A stretch of 64,000 nucleotides of DNA from Amia ocellicauda (taxonomy: Eukaryota > Chordata > Actinopteri > Amiiformes > Amiidae): positions 52,793,812-52,857,811 of the forward strand of contig NC_089851.1 in NCBI RefSeq assembly GCF_036373705.1, written 5' to 3'. The translations under genes were made by a program, and so were the position numbers. Of the stretch, positions 38,101-51,221 are shown one piece after another. Position 1 is the stretch's first letter. Each line of letters starts with the position of its first letter. Under the pieces are notes generated by a model, which had not been told where the DNA came from, ran no database searches, and saw only the letters and a program-made list of their open reading frames with translations.

Positions 38101-41100
38101 GCTTGCCTTGCCGTCCATCCATCTATCTATCTATCTATCTATGACTCTTGATATCTAACTCTCTTGCTTGCTATCGCTCCCCCAATGGTCAGTAGCATAG
38201 TAGCATAACAGCAGATCACGGAACACTGTCAATCAGATGCTTGCCTTGCCGTCCATCCATCCATCCATCTATCTATCTATCACTCTTGATATCTAACTCT
38301 CTTGCTTGCTATCGCTCCCCCAATGGTCAGTAGCATAGTAGCATAACAGCAGATCACGGACCACTGTCAATCAGATGCTTGCCTTGCCGTCCATCCATCC
38401 ATCAATCTATCTATCTATCTATGACTCTTGATATCTAACTCTCTTCCTTGCTATCGCTCCCCCAATGGTCAGTAGCATTGTAGCATAACAGCAGATCACG
38501 GACCACTGTCAATCAGATGCTTGCCTTGCCGTCCATCCATCCATCTATCTATCTATCTATCTATGACTCTCAATATCTAACTCTCTTGCTTGCTATCAAT
38601 CCCCCAATGGTCAGTAGCATAGTAGCATAACAGCAGATCACGGACCACTGTCAATCAGATGCTTGCCTTGCCGTCCATCCATCCATCTATCTATCTATCT
38701 ATCTATCTATGACTCTTGATATCTAACTCTCTTGCTTGCTATCGCTCCCCCAATGGTCAGTAGCATAGTAGCATAACAGCAGATCACGGACCACTGTCAA
38801 TCAGATGCTTGCCTTGCCGTCCATCCATCCATCCATCTATCTATCTATGACTCTTGATATCTAACTCTCTTGCTTGCTATCGCTCCCCCAATGGTCAGTA
38901 GCATAGTAGCATAACAGCAGATCACGGACCACTGTCAATCAGATGCTTGCCTTGCCGTCCATCCATCTATCTATCTATCTATCTATGACTCTTGATATCT
39001 AACTCTCTTGCTTGCTATCGCTCCCCCAATGGTCAGTAGCATAGTAGCATAACAGCAGATCACGGAACACTGTCAATCAGATGCTTGCCTTGCCGTCCAT
39101 CCATCCATCTATCTATCTATCTATCTATGACTCTCGATATCTAACTCTCTTGCTTGCTATCGCTCCCCCAATGGTCAGTAGCATTGTAGCATAACAGCAG
39201 ATCACGGACCACTGTCAATCAGATGCTTGCCTTGCCGTCCATCCATCCATCTATCTATCTATCTATCTATCTATGACTCTCGATATCTAACTCTCTTGCT
39301 TGCTATCGCTCCCCCAATGGTCAGTAGCATAGTAGCATAACAGCAGATCACGGACCACTGTCAATCAGATGCTTGCCTTGCCGTCCATCCATCCATCTAT
39401 CTATCTATCTATCTATGACTCTCGATATCTAACTCTCTTGCTTGCTATCGCTCCCCCAATGGTCAGTAGCATAGTAGCATAACAGCAGATCACGGACCAC
39501 TGTCAATCAGATGCTTGCCTTGCTGTCCATCCATCTATCTATCTATCTATCTATGACTCTTGATATCTAACTCTCTTGCTTGCTATCGCTCCCCCATTGG
39601 TCAGTAGCATAGTAGCATAACAGCAGATCACGGACCACTGTCAATCAGATGCTTGCCTTGCCGTCCATCCATCCATCTATCTATCTATCTATCTATCTAT
39701 GACTCTTGATATCTAACTCTCTTGCTTGCTATCGCTCCCCCAATGGTCAGTAGCATAGTAGCATAACAGCAGATCACGGACCACTGTCAATCAGATGCTT
39801 GCCTTGCCGTCCATCCATCCATCCATCTATCTATCTATCTATCAATGACTCTCGATATCTAACTCTCTTGCTTGCTATCGCTCCCCCAATGGTCAGTAGC
39901 ATAGTAGCATAACAGCAGATCACGGACCACTGTCAATCAGATGCTTGCCTTGCCGTCCATCCATCTATCTATCTATCTATCTATGACTCTTGATATCTAA
40001 CTCTCTTGCTTGCTATCGCTCCCCCAATGGTCAGTAGCATAGTAGCATAACAGCAGATCACGGAACACTGTCAATCAGATGCTTGCCTTGCCGTCCATCC
40101 ATCCATCCATCTATCTATCTATCACTCTTGATATCTAACTCTCTTGCTTGCTATCGCTCCCCCAATGGTCAGTAGCATAGTAGCATAACAGCAGATCACG
40201 GACCACTGTCAATCAGATGCTTGCCTTGCCGTCCATCCATCCATCAATCTATCTATCTATCTATGACTCTTGATATCTAACTCTCTTCCTTGCTATCGCT
40301 CCCCCAATGGTCAGTAGCATTGTAGCATAACAGCAGATCACGGACCACTGTCAATCAGATGCTTGCCTTGCCGTCCATCCATCCATCTATCTATCTATCT
40401 ATCTATGACTCTCGATATCTAACTCTCTTGCTTGCTATCGCTCCCCCAATGGTCAGTAGCATAGTAGCATAACAGCAGATCACGGACCACTGTCAATCAG
40501 ATGCTTGCCTTGCCGTCCATCCATCCATCTATCTATCTATCTATCTATCTATGACTCTTGATATCTAACTCTCTTGCTTGCTATCGCTCCCCCAATGGTC
40601 AGTAGCATAGTAGCATAACAGCAGATCACGGAACACTGTCAATCAGATGCTTGCCTTGCCGTCCATCCATCCATCCATCTATCTATCTATCTATCAATGA
40701 CTCTCGATATCTAACTCTCTTGCTTGCAATCGCTCCCCCAATGGTCAGTAGCATAGTAGCATAACAGCAGATCACGGACCACTGTCAATCAGATGCTTGC
40801 CTTGCCGTCCATCCATCTATCTATCTATCTATCTATGACTCTTGATATCTAACTCTCTTGCTTGCTATCGCTCCCCCAATGGTCAGTAGCATAGTAGCAT
40901 AACAGCAGATCACGGAACACTGTCAATCAGATGCTTGCCTTGCCGTCCATCCATCCATCCATCTATCTATCTATCACTCTTGATATCTAACTCTCTTGCT
41001 TGCTATCGCTCCCCCAATGGTCAGTAGCATAGTAGCATAACAGCAGATCACGGACCACTGTCAATCAGATGCTTGCCTTGCCGTCCATCCATCCATCAAT

Positions 41101-44100
41101 CTATCTATCTATCTATGACTCTTGATATCTAACTCTCTTCCTTGCTATCGCTCCCCCAATGGTCAGTAGCATTGTAGCATAACAGCAGATCACGGACCAC
41201 TGTCAATCAGATGCTTGCCTTGCCGTCCATCCATCCATCTATCTATCTATCTATCTATGACTCTCAATATCTAACTCTCTTGCTTGCTATCAATCCCCCA
41301 ATGGTCAGTAGCATAGTAGCATAACAGCAGATCACGGACCACTGTCAATCAGATGCTTGCCTTGCCGTCCATCCATCCATCTATCTATCTATCTATCTAT
41401 CTATGACTCTTGATATCTAACTCTCTTGCTTGCTATCGCTCCCCCAATGGTCAGTAGCATAGTAGCATAACAGCAGATCACGGACCACTGTCAATCAGAT
41501 GCTTGCCTTGCCGTCCATCCATCCATCCATCTATCTATCTATGACTCTTGATATCTAACTCTCTTGCTTGCTATCGCTCCCCCAATGGTCAGTAGCATAG
41601 TAGCATAACAGCAGATCACGGACCACTGTCAATCAGGTGCTTGCCTTGCCGTCCATCCATCCATCTATCTATCTATCTATCTATGACTCTCGATATCTAA
41701 CTCTCTTGCTTGCTATCGCTCCCCCAATGGTCAGTAGCATTGTAGCATAACAGCAGATCACGGACCACTGTCAATCAGATGCTTGCCTTGCCGTCCATCC
41801 ATCCATCTATCTATCTATCTATCTATCTATGACTCTCGATATCTAACTCTCTTGCTTGCTATCGCTCCCCCAATGGTCAGTAGCATAGTAGCATAACAGC
41901 AGATCACGGACCACTGTCAATCAGATGCTTGCCTTGCCGTCCATCCATCCATCTATCTATCTATCTATCTATGACTCTCGATATCTAACTCTCTTGCTTG
42001 CTATCGCTCCCCCAATGGTCAGTAGCATAGTAGCATAACAGCAGATCACGGACCACTGTCAATCAGATGCTTGCCTTGCTGTCCATCCATCTATCTATCT
42101 ATCTATCTATGACTCTTGATATCTAACTCTCTTGCTTGCTATCGCTCCCCCATTGGTCAGTAGCATAGTAGCATAACAGCAGATCACGGACCACTGTCAA
42201 TCAGATGCTTGCCTTGCCGTCCATCCATCCATCTATCTATCTATCTATCTATCTATGACTCTTGATATCTAACTCTCTTGCTTGCTATCGCTCCCCCAAT
42301 GGTCAGTAGCATAGTAGCATAACAGCAGATCACGGACCACTGTCAATCAGATGCTTGCCTTGCCGTCCATCCATCCATCCATCTATCTATCTATCTATCA
42401 ATGACTCTCGATATCTAACTCTCTTGCTTGCTATCGCTCCCCCAATGGTCAGTAGCATAGTAGCATAACAGCAGATCACGGACCACTGTCAATCAGATGC
42501 TTGCCTTGCCGTCCATCCATCTATCTATCTATCTATCTATGACTCTTGATATCTAACTCTCTTGCTTGCTATCGCTCCCCCAATGGTCAGTAGCATAGTA
42601 GCATAACAGCAGATCACGGACCACTGTCAATCAGATGCTTGCCTTGCCGTCCATCCATCCATCTATCTATCTATCTATGACTCTCAATATCTAACTCTCT
42701 TGCTTGCTATCAATCCCCCAATGGTCAGTAGCATAGTAGCATAACAGCAGATCACGGACCACTGTCAATCAGATGCTTGCCTTGCCGTCCATCCATCCAT
42801 CTATCTATCTATCTATCTATCTATGACTCTTGATATCTAACTCTCTTGCTTGCTATCGCTCCCCCAATGGTCAGTAGCATAGTAGCATAACAGCAGATCA
42901 CGGACCACTGTCAATCAGATGCTTGCCTTGCCGTCCATCCATCCATCCATCTATCTATCTATGACTCTTGATATCTAACTCTCTTGCTTGCTATCGCTCC
43001 CCCAATGGTCAGTAGCATAGTAGCATAACAGCAGATCACGGACCACTGTCAATCAGGTGCTTGCCTTGCCGTCCATCCATCCATCTATCTATCTATCTAT
43101 CTATGACTCTCGATATCTAACTCTCTTGCTTGCTATCGCTCCCCCAATGGTCAGTAGCATTGTAGCATAACAGCAGATCACGGACCACTGTCAATCAGAT
43201 GCTTGCCTTGCCGTCCATCCATCCATCTATCTATCTATCTATCTATGACTCTCGATATCTAACTCTCTTGCTTGCTATCGCTCCCCCAATGGTCAGTAGC
43301 ATAGTAGCATAACAGCAGATCACGGACCACTGTCAATCAGATGCTTGCCTTGCCGTCCATCCATCCATCTATCTATCTATCTATCTATGACTCTCGATAT
43401 CTAACTCTCTTGCTTGCTATCGCTCCCCCAATGGTCAGTAGCATAGTAGCATAACAGCAGATCACGGACCACTGTCAATCAGATGCTTGCCTTGCCGTCC
43501 ATCCATCCATCTATCTATCTATCTATGACTCTCAATATCTAACTCTCTTGCTTGCTATCAATCCCCCAATGGTCAGTAGCATAGTAGCATAACAGCAGAT
43601 CACGGACCACTGTCAATCAGATGCTTGCCTTGCCGTCCATCCATCCATCTATCTATCTATCTATCTATCTATGACTCTTGATATCTAACTCTCTTGCTTG
43701 CTATCGCTCCCCCAATGGTCAGTAGCATAGTAGCATAACAGCAGATCACGGACCACTGTCAATCAGATGCTTGCCTTGCCGTCCATCCATCCATCCATCT
43801 ATCTATCTATGACTCTTGATATCTAACTCTCTTGCTTGCTATCGCTCCCCCAATGGTCAGTAGCATAGTAGCATAACAGCAGATCACGGACCACTGTCAA
43901 TCAGGTGCTTGCCTTGCCGTCCATCCATCCATCTATCTATCTATCTATCTATGACTCTCGATATCTAACTCTCTTGCTTGCTATCGCTCCCCCAATGGTC
44001 AGTAGCATTGTAGCATAACAGCAGATCACGGACCACTGTCAATCAGATGCTTGCCTTGCCGTCCATCCATCCATCTATCTATCTATCTATCTATGACTCT

Positions 44101-46198
44101 CGATATCTAACTCTCTTGCTTGCTATCGCTCCCCCAATGGTCAGTAGCATAGTAGCATAACAGCAGATCACGGACCACTGTCAATCAGATGCTTGCCTTG
44201 CCGTCCATCCATCCATCTATCTATCTATCTATCTATGACTCTCGATATCTAACTCTCTTGCTTGCTATCGCTCCCCCAATGGTCAGTAGCATAGTAGCAT
44301 AACAGCAGATCACGGACCACTGTCAATCAGATGCTTGCCTTGCTGTCCATCCATCTATCTATCTATCTATCTATGACTCTTGATATCTAACTCTCTTGCT
44401 TGCTATCGCTCCCCCATTGGTCAGTAGCATAGTAGCATAACAGCAGATCACGGACCACTGTCAATCAGATGCTTGCCTTGCCGTCCATCCATCCATCTAT
44501 CTATCTATCTATCTATCTATGACTCTTGATATCTAACTCTCTTGCTTGCTATCTCTCCCCCAATGGTCAGTAGCATAGTAGCATAACAGCAGATCACGGA
44601 CCACTGTCAATCAGATGCTTGCCTTGCCGTCCATCCATCCATCCATCTATCTATCTATCTATCAATGACTCTCGATATCTAACTCTCTTGCTTGCTATCG
44701 CTCCCCCAATGGTCAGTAGCATAGTAGCATAACAGCAGATCATGGACCACTGTCAATCAGATGCTTGCCTTGCCGTCCATCCATCTATCTATCTATCTAT
44801 CTATGACTCTTGATATCTAACTCTCTTGCTTGCTATCGCTCCCCCAATGGTCAGTAGCATAGTAGCATAACAGCAGATCACGGAACACTGTCAATCAGAT
44901 GCTTGCCTTGCCGTCCATCCATCCATCCATCTATCTATCTATCACTCTTGATATCTAACTCTCTTGCTTGCTATCGCTCCCCCAATGGTCAGTAGCATAG
45001 TAGCATAACAGCAGATCACGGACCACTGTCAATCAGATGCTTGCCTTGCCGTCCATCCATCCATCAATCTATCTATCTATCTATGACTCTTGATATCTAA
45101 CTCTCTTCCTTGCTATCGCTCCCCCAATGGTCAGTAGCATTGTAGCATAACAGCAGATCACGGACCACTGTCAATCAGATGCTTGCCTTGCCGTCCATCC
45201 ATCCATCTATCTATCTATCTATGACTCTCAATATCTAACTCTCTTGCTTGCTATCAATCCCCCAATGGTCAGTAGCATAGTAGCATAACAGCAGATCACG
45301 GACCACTGTCAATCAGATGCTTGCCTTGCCGTCCATCCATCCATCTATCTATCTATCTATCTATCTATGACTCTTGATATCTAACTCTCTTGCTTGCTAT
45401 CGCTCCCCCAATGGTCAGTAGCATAGTAGCATAACAGCAGATCACGGACCACTGTCAATCAGATGCTTGCCTTGCCGTCCATCCATCCATCCATCTATCT
45501 ATCTATGACTCTTGATATCTAACTCTCTTGCTTGCTATCGCCCCCCCAATGGTCAGTAGCATAGTAGCATAACAGCAGATCACGGACCACTGTCAATCAG
45601 GTGCTTGCCTTGCCGTCCATCCATCCATCTATCTATCTATCTATCTATGACTCTCGATATCTAACTCTCTTGCTTGCTATCGCTCCCCCAATGGTCAGTA
45701 GCATTGTAGCATAACAGCAGATCACGGACCACTGTCAATCAGATGCTTGCCTTGCCGTCCATCCATCCATCTATCTATCTATCTATCTATGACTCTCGAT
45801 ATCTAACTCTCTTGCTTGCTATCGCTCCCCCAATGGTCAGTAGCATAGTAGCATAACAGCAGATCACGGACCACTGTCAATCAGATGCTTGCCTTGCCGT
45901 CCATCCATCCATCTATCTATCTATCTATCTATCTATGACTCTTGATATCTAACTCTCTTGCTTGCTATCGCTCCCCCAATGGTCAGTAGCATAGTAGCAT
46001 AACATCAGATCACGGACCACTGTCAATCAGATGCTTGCCTTGCCGTCCATCCATCCATCCATCTATCTATCTATCTATCAATGACTCTCGAAATCTAACT
46101 CTCTTGCTTGCTATCGCTCCCCCAATGGTCAGTAGCATAGTAGCATCACAGCAGATCACGGACCACTGTCAATCAGATGCTTGCCTTGCCGTCCATCC

Positions 46199-46269
<71 letters not shown>
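46199..46269. repeat. Longest CTAT run in the array (about 17 units)
   Basis: A nearly pure CTAT run of about 70 bp inside one monomer, preceded by two CCAT units and followed by CAATGACTCTCG. Both this monomer and the one before it carry the rare variant CGAAATC in place of CGATATC. On the minus strand this is a GATA repeat. Confidence 0.93.
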
Positions 46270-49200
46270 AATGACTCTCGAAATCTAACTCTCTTGCTTG
46301 CTATCGCTCCCCCAATGGTCAGTAGCATAGTAGCATAACAGCAGATCACGGAACACTGTCAATCAGATGCTTGCCTTGCCGTCCATCCATCCATCCATCT
46401 ATCTATCTATCTATCAATGACTCTCGATATCTAACTCTCTTGCTTGCTATCGCTCCCCCAATGGTCAGTAGCATAGTAGCATAACAGCAGATCACGGACC
46501 ACTGTCAATCAGATGCTTGCCTTGCCGTCCATCCATCTATCTATCTATCTATCTATGACTCTTGATATCTAACTCTCTTGCTTGCTATCGCTCCCCCAAT
46601 GGTCAGTAGCATAGTAGCATAACAACAGATCACGGAACACTGTCAATCTGATGCTTGCCTTGCCGTCCATCCATCCATCCATCTATCTATCTATCACTCT
46701 TGATATCTAACTCTCTTGCTTGCTATCGCTCCCCCAATGGTCAGTAGCATAGTAGCATAACAGCAGATCACGGACCACTGTCAATCAGATGCTTGCCTTG
46801 CCGTCCATCCATCCATCAATCTATCTATCTATCTATGACTCTTGATATCTAACTCTCTTCCTTGCTATCGCTCCCCCAATGGTCAGTAGCATAGTAGCAT
46901 AACAGCAGATCACGGACCACTGTCAATCAGATGCTTGCCTTGCCGTCCATCCATCCATCTATCTATCTATCTATCTATCAATGACTCTCGATATCTAACT
47001 CTCTTGCTTGCTATCGCTCCCCCAATGGTCAGTAGCATAGTAGCATAACAGCAGATCACGGACCACTGTCAATCAGATGCTTGCCTTGCCGTCCATCCAT
47101 CCATCCATCTATCTATCTATGACTCTTGATATCTAACTCTCTTGCTTATTATTGCTCCCCCAATGGTCAGTAGCATAGTAGCATAACAGCAGATCACGGA
47201 CCACTGTCAATCAGATGCTTGCCTTGCCGTCCATCCATCCATCCATCTATCTATCTATCTATCTATGACTCTCGATATCTAACTCTCTTGCTTGCTATCG
47301 CTCCCCCAATGGTCAGTAGCATAGTAGCATAACTGCAGATCACGGACCACTGTCAATCAGATGCTTGCCTTGCCGTCCATCCATCCATCTATCTATCTAT
47401 CTATCTATGACTCTCGATATCTAACTCTCTTGCTTGCTATCGCTCCCCCAATGGTCAGTAGCATAGTAGCATAACAGCAGATCACGGACCACTGTCAATC
47501 AGATGCTTGCCTTGCCGTCCATCCATCCATCCATCTATCTATCTATCAATGACTCTCGATATCTAACTCTCTTGCTTGCTATCGCTCCCCCAATGGTCAG
47601 TAGCATAGTAGCATAACAGCAGATCACGGACCACTGTCAATCAGATGCTTGCCTTACCGTCCATCCATCCATCCATCTATCTATCTATCTATCAATGACT
47701 CTCGATATCTAACTCTCTTGCTTGCTATCGCTCCCCCAATGGTCAGTAGCATAGTAGCATAACAGCAGATCACGGACCACTGTCAATCAGATGCTTGCCT
47801 TGCCGTCCATCCATCCATCCATCTATCTATCTATCTATCAATGACTCTCGATATCTAACTCTCTTGCTTGCTATCGCTCCCCCAATGGTCAGTAGCATAG
47901 TAGCATAACAGCAGATCACGGACCACTGTCAATCAGATGCTTGCCTTGCCATCCATCCATCTATCTATCTATTTATCTATGACTCTTGATATCTAACTCT
48001 CTTGCTTATTATTGCTCCCCCAATGGTCAGTAGCATAGTAGCATAACAGCAGATCACGGACCACTGTCAATCAGATGCTTGCCTTGCCGTCCATCCATCC
48101 ATCCATCTATCTATCTATCTATCTATGACTCTCGATATCTAACTCTCTTGCTTGCTATCGCTCCCCCAATGGTCAGTAGCATAGTAGCATAACTGCAGAT
48201 CACGGACCACTGTCAATCAGATGCTTGCCTTGCCGTCCATCCATCCATCTATCTATCTATCTATCTATGACTCTCGATATCTAACTCTCTTGCTTGCTAT
48301 CGCTCCCCCAATGGTCAGTAGCATAGTAGCATAACAGCAGATCACGGACCACTGTCAATCAGATGCTTGCCTTGCCGTCCATCCATCCATCCATCTATCT
48401 ATCTATCTATCAATGACTCTCGATATCTAACTCTCTTGCTTGCTATCGCTCCCCCAATGGTCAGTAGCATAGTAGCATAACAGCAGATCACGGACCACTG
48501 TCAATCAGATGCTTGCCTTGCCATCCATCCATCTATCTATCTATTTATCTATGACTCTTGATATCTAACTCTCTTGCTTATTATTGCTCCCCCAATGGTC
48601 AGTAGCATAGTAGCATAACAGCAGATCACGGACCACTGTCAATCAGATGCTTGCCTTGCCGTCCATCCATCCATCCATCTATCTATCTATGACTCTTGAT
48701 ATCTAACTCTCTTGCTTGCTATCGCTCCCCCAATGGTCAGTAGCATAGTAGCATAACAGCAGATCACGGACCACTGTCAATCAGATGCTTGCCTTGCCGT
48801 CCATCCATCCATCAATCTATCTATCTATCTATGACTCTTGATATCTAACTCTCTTCCTTGCTATCGCTCCCCCAATGGTCAGTAGCATTGTAGCATAACA
48901 GCAGATCACGGACCACTGTCAATCAGATGCTTGCCTTGCCGTCCATCCATCCATCTATCTATCTATCTATCTATGACTCTCAATATCTTACTCTCTTGCT
49001 TGCTATCGATCCCCCAATGGTCAGTAGCATAGTAGCATAACAGCAGATCACGGACCACTGTCAATCAGATGCTTGCCTTGCCGCCCATCCATCCATCTAT
49101 CTATCTATCTATCTATCTATCTATGACTCTCGATATCTAACTCTCTTGCTTGCTATCGCTCCCCCAATGGTCAGTAGCATAGTAGCATAACAGCAGATCA

Positions 49201-50412
49201 CGGACCACTGTCAATCAGATGCTTGCCTTGCCGTCCATCCATCCATCCATCTATCTATCTATGACTCTCGATATCTAACTCTCTTGCTTGCTATCGCTCC
49301 CCCAATGGTCAGTAGCATAGTAGCATAACAGCAGATCACGGACCACTGTCAATCAGGTGCTTGCCTTGCCGTCCATTCATCCATCTATCTATCTATCTAT
49401 CTATGACTCTCGATATCTAACTCTCTTGCTTGCTATCGCTCCCCCAATGGTCAGTAGCATTGTAGCATAACAGCAGATCACGGACCACTGTCAATCAGAT
49501 GCTTGCCTCGCCGTCCATCCATCCATCTATCTATCTATCTATCTATGACTCTCGATATCTAACTCTCTTGCTTGCTATCGCTCCCCCAATGGTCAGTAGC
49601 ATAGTAGCATAACAGCAGATCACGGACCACTGTCAATCAGATGCTTGCCTTGCCGTCCATCCATCCATCTATCTATCTATCTATCTATCTATGACTCTTG
49701 ATATCTAACTCTCTTGCTTGCTATCGCTCCCCCAATGGTCAGTAGCATAGTAGCATAACATCAGATCACGGACCACTGTCAATCAGATGCTTGCCTTGCC
49801 GTCCATCCATCCATCCATCTATCTATCTATCTATCAATGACTCTCGATATCTAACTCTCTTGCTTGCTATCGCTCCCCCAATGGTCAGTAGCATAGTAGC
49901 ATAACAGCAGATCACGGACCACTGTCAATCAGATGCTTGCCTTGCCGTCCATCCATCCATCCATCTATCTATCTATCTATCAATGACTCTCGATATCTAA
50001 CTCTCTTGCTTGCTATCGCTCCCCCAATGGTCAGTAGCATAGTAGCATAACAGCAGATCATGGACCACTGTCAATCAGGTGCTTGCTTGCCGTCCATCCA
50101 TCCATCCATCTATCTATCTATGACTCTTGATATCTAACTCTCTTGCTTGCTATCGCTCCCCCAATGGTCAGTAGCATTGTAGCATAACAGCAGATCACGG
50201 ACCACTGTCAATCAGATACTTGCCTTGCTGTCCATCCATCTATCTATCTATCTATCTATCTATGACTCTCGATATCTAACTCTCTTGCTTGCTATCGCTC
50301 CCCCAATGGTCACGTATGTTGCATTCAACGACAAAGAAAATCGTGTGCTGGAAATGATTTTTGGCAATTGTGAAGGAACTGCACGACTGCAGCAACCACA
50401 ACACCTCCGTAT

Positions 50413-50486
50413 GTCTCTGTGGCGCAATCGGTCAGCGCGTTTGGCTGTTAACCGAAAGGATGGTGGTTCGAATCCACCCAGGTACG
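50413..50486 (+). tRNA. tRNA-Asn (anticodon GTT), island 3
   Basis: Cloverleaf with anticodon stem TTTGG/CCGAA, loop CTGTTAA and T stem GGTGG/CCACC. The 3' acceptor strand is CAGGTAC instead of CAGGGAC, giving a C-U clash at the third acceptor pair against GTCTCTG. The A and B boxes and the TTTT terminator are kept. This copy may be transcribed but less stable than the others. Confidence 0.92.
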
Positions 50487-50650
50487 GCCCACTTTTCCCC
50501 CCGCCCCTTGTTATTGTTTCTACTTCTGGCGGTCAGCTTGCCAGACTGCGGCTACAGTAACCTTAAGCTGCTTGCTGCGGACGGCCATCTTGCAAAAATG
50601 TATTGATCGTTTAGAAACTTCCTTTCCATTGCCTAGGCCAACATAAACCA

Positions 50651-50724
50651 AGGCACTGCTGGGAGTCGAACCCAGGGTTTCCTGTTTACAAGACAGGCGC
50701 TTTGAACAACTAAGCCACGGTGCC
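50651..50724 (-). tRNA. tRNA-Thr (anticodon TGT), island 3
   Basis: Minus-strand cloverleaf with loop CTTGTAA (anticodon TGT) and the shared acceptor C-A mismatch. The D loop reads AGTTGTTC rather than AGTTGGTC, losing one of the two conserved loop guanines that contact the T loop. This may impair folding. It lies convergent with the Asn gene. Confidence 0.9.
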
Positions 50725-50768
50725 AGGACTCTCCCATTCCCCAGTGCCTACACTCAGGCGTAAGGCAC

Positions 50769-50818
50769 AAAACAAAACAAAACAAAACAAAACAACACAA
50801 AACAAAACAAAACAAAAC
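50769..50818. repeat. (AAAAC)10 microsatellite with one AACAC unit
   Basis: Ten 5-bp units, the sixth being AACAC. It is half the length of the tracts in islands 1 and 2, which fits independent slippage. Confidence 0.96.
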
Positions 50819-51108
50819 AAAATCTGGATGCAGGCTGCAACAAAGGAAGCACACAGAGGTGAAAACATAAGGTTGACGGGAGCAACAAGCTCCCTGTTGC
50901 GACTGTCCAGGGGCGGCAATGGGAATTGGATGTTGGCCGTAGCGCGTGTCCTTTGGGTTCTGGTTCTTCTTTACAAACCGGCATCTGTCCAGTTGGCTTT
51001 CCGGTTCATTACGTCCTCTGATGGCTTTACGATAAGCCTATCTTGCTAAAACTGATGGTCGACAAAGCGGAAGCACAAGCTTCGCAAGGAGCACACAAAG
51101 CCCGCCTA

Positions 51109-51182
51109 AGGCACCGCTGGGATTTGAACCCAGGACCTCCTGTTTACTAGACAGGCGCTTTAACCAACTGAGCCACGGCACC
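51109..51182 (-). tRNA. tRNA-Thr (anticodon AGT), island 3
   Basis: Minus-strand cloverleaf with acceptor GGTGCCG/CGGTGCC, loop CTAGTAA (anticodon AGT) and T stem CTGGG/CCCAG. Position 8 is the expected T, unlike the AGT copies at 3,078 and 9,898. The D stem reads GCTC/AAGC, giving one C-A mismatch. Its 3' flank (CGCCTAA) is unlike that of the other two AGT genes. Confidence 0.92.
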
Positions 51183-51201
51183 AAATCTGCTGCTACTGCT
51201 G

Positions 51202-51212
51202 ATAGTAGCATA
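51202..51212. repeat. Last satellite-like scrap, joined to a transposon
   Basis: After tRNA-Thr(AGT) and a GCT-rich run, the 11 bases ATAGTAGCATA match the start of the satellite left block as seen after islands 1 and 2. The next bases (CCCCACCGG) leave the satellite and lead into transposase coding sequence within about 10 bp. Confidence 0.7.
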
Positions 51213-51221
51213 CCCCACCGG

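Larger units (their letters stand above)
9994..50312. repeat. Composite satellite array, segment 3 (about 285 monomers, higher-order repeats)
   Basis: About 40 kb of the same monomer with no other gene in it. Variant monomers act as landmarks: one lost TAACT to give GATATCCTCTC (15,418; 16,688; 19,984; 22,143; 23,126; 24,985; 26,828; 29,993; 33,451; 34,311), one reads CCCATTGGTC, one TTATTATTGC, one CTTACCGTCC, one TATCACTCTTG and one CTCTTCCTTGC. They recur in fixed order, showing higher-order blocks of about 1.8-3.2 kb copied within the array. The core tetranucleotide run varies from about 3 to 17 CTAT units. The array ends at AATGGTCA, the same break as beside islands 1 and 2. Confidence 0.97.
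50313..51201. other. tRNA island 3 at the array edge (Asn, Thr-TGT, Thr-AGT)
   Basis: It starts at the same satellite join as islands 1 and 2 and matches them through Asn, Thr(TGT), the AAAAC tract and the following DNA up to CTATCTTGC (about 51,045). From there it has about 60 bp of sequence absent from islands 1 and 2, including TAAAACTGATGGTCGAC and GCACACAAAGCCCGCC, leading straight into Thr(AGT). There is no second Asn block and no inserted monomer. This simpler order is probably the older one. Confidence 0.9.

Noticed and set aside
659-46274. Open frames of 60-120 codons in the satellite with IHPSIYLSIYDS
   Set aside because: They are readings of the CCAT/CTAT core and flanks. Stops recur every one or two monomers, and frames appear and vanish with core length.
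1-50312. CRISPR-like pattern of regular repeats
   Set aside because: There are no unique spacers and monomers are head-to-tail. The context is a eukaryotic genome.
1-50312. Whole array as an assembly artefact
   Set aside because: Ordered variant monomers, changing block sizes and point differences between islands look like real evolution. Raw reads would still be needed to be certain of copy number.
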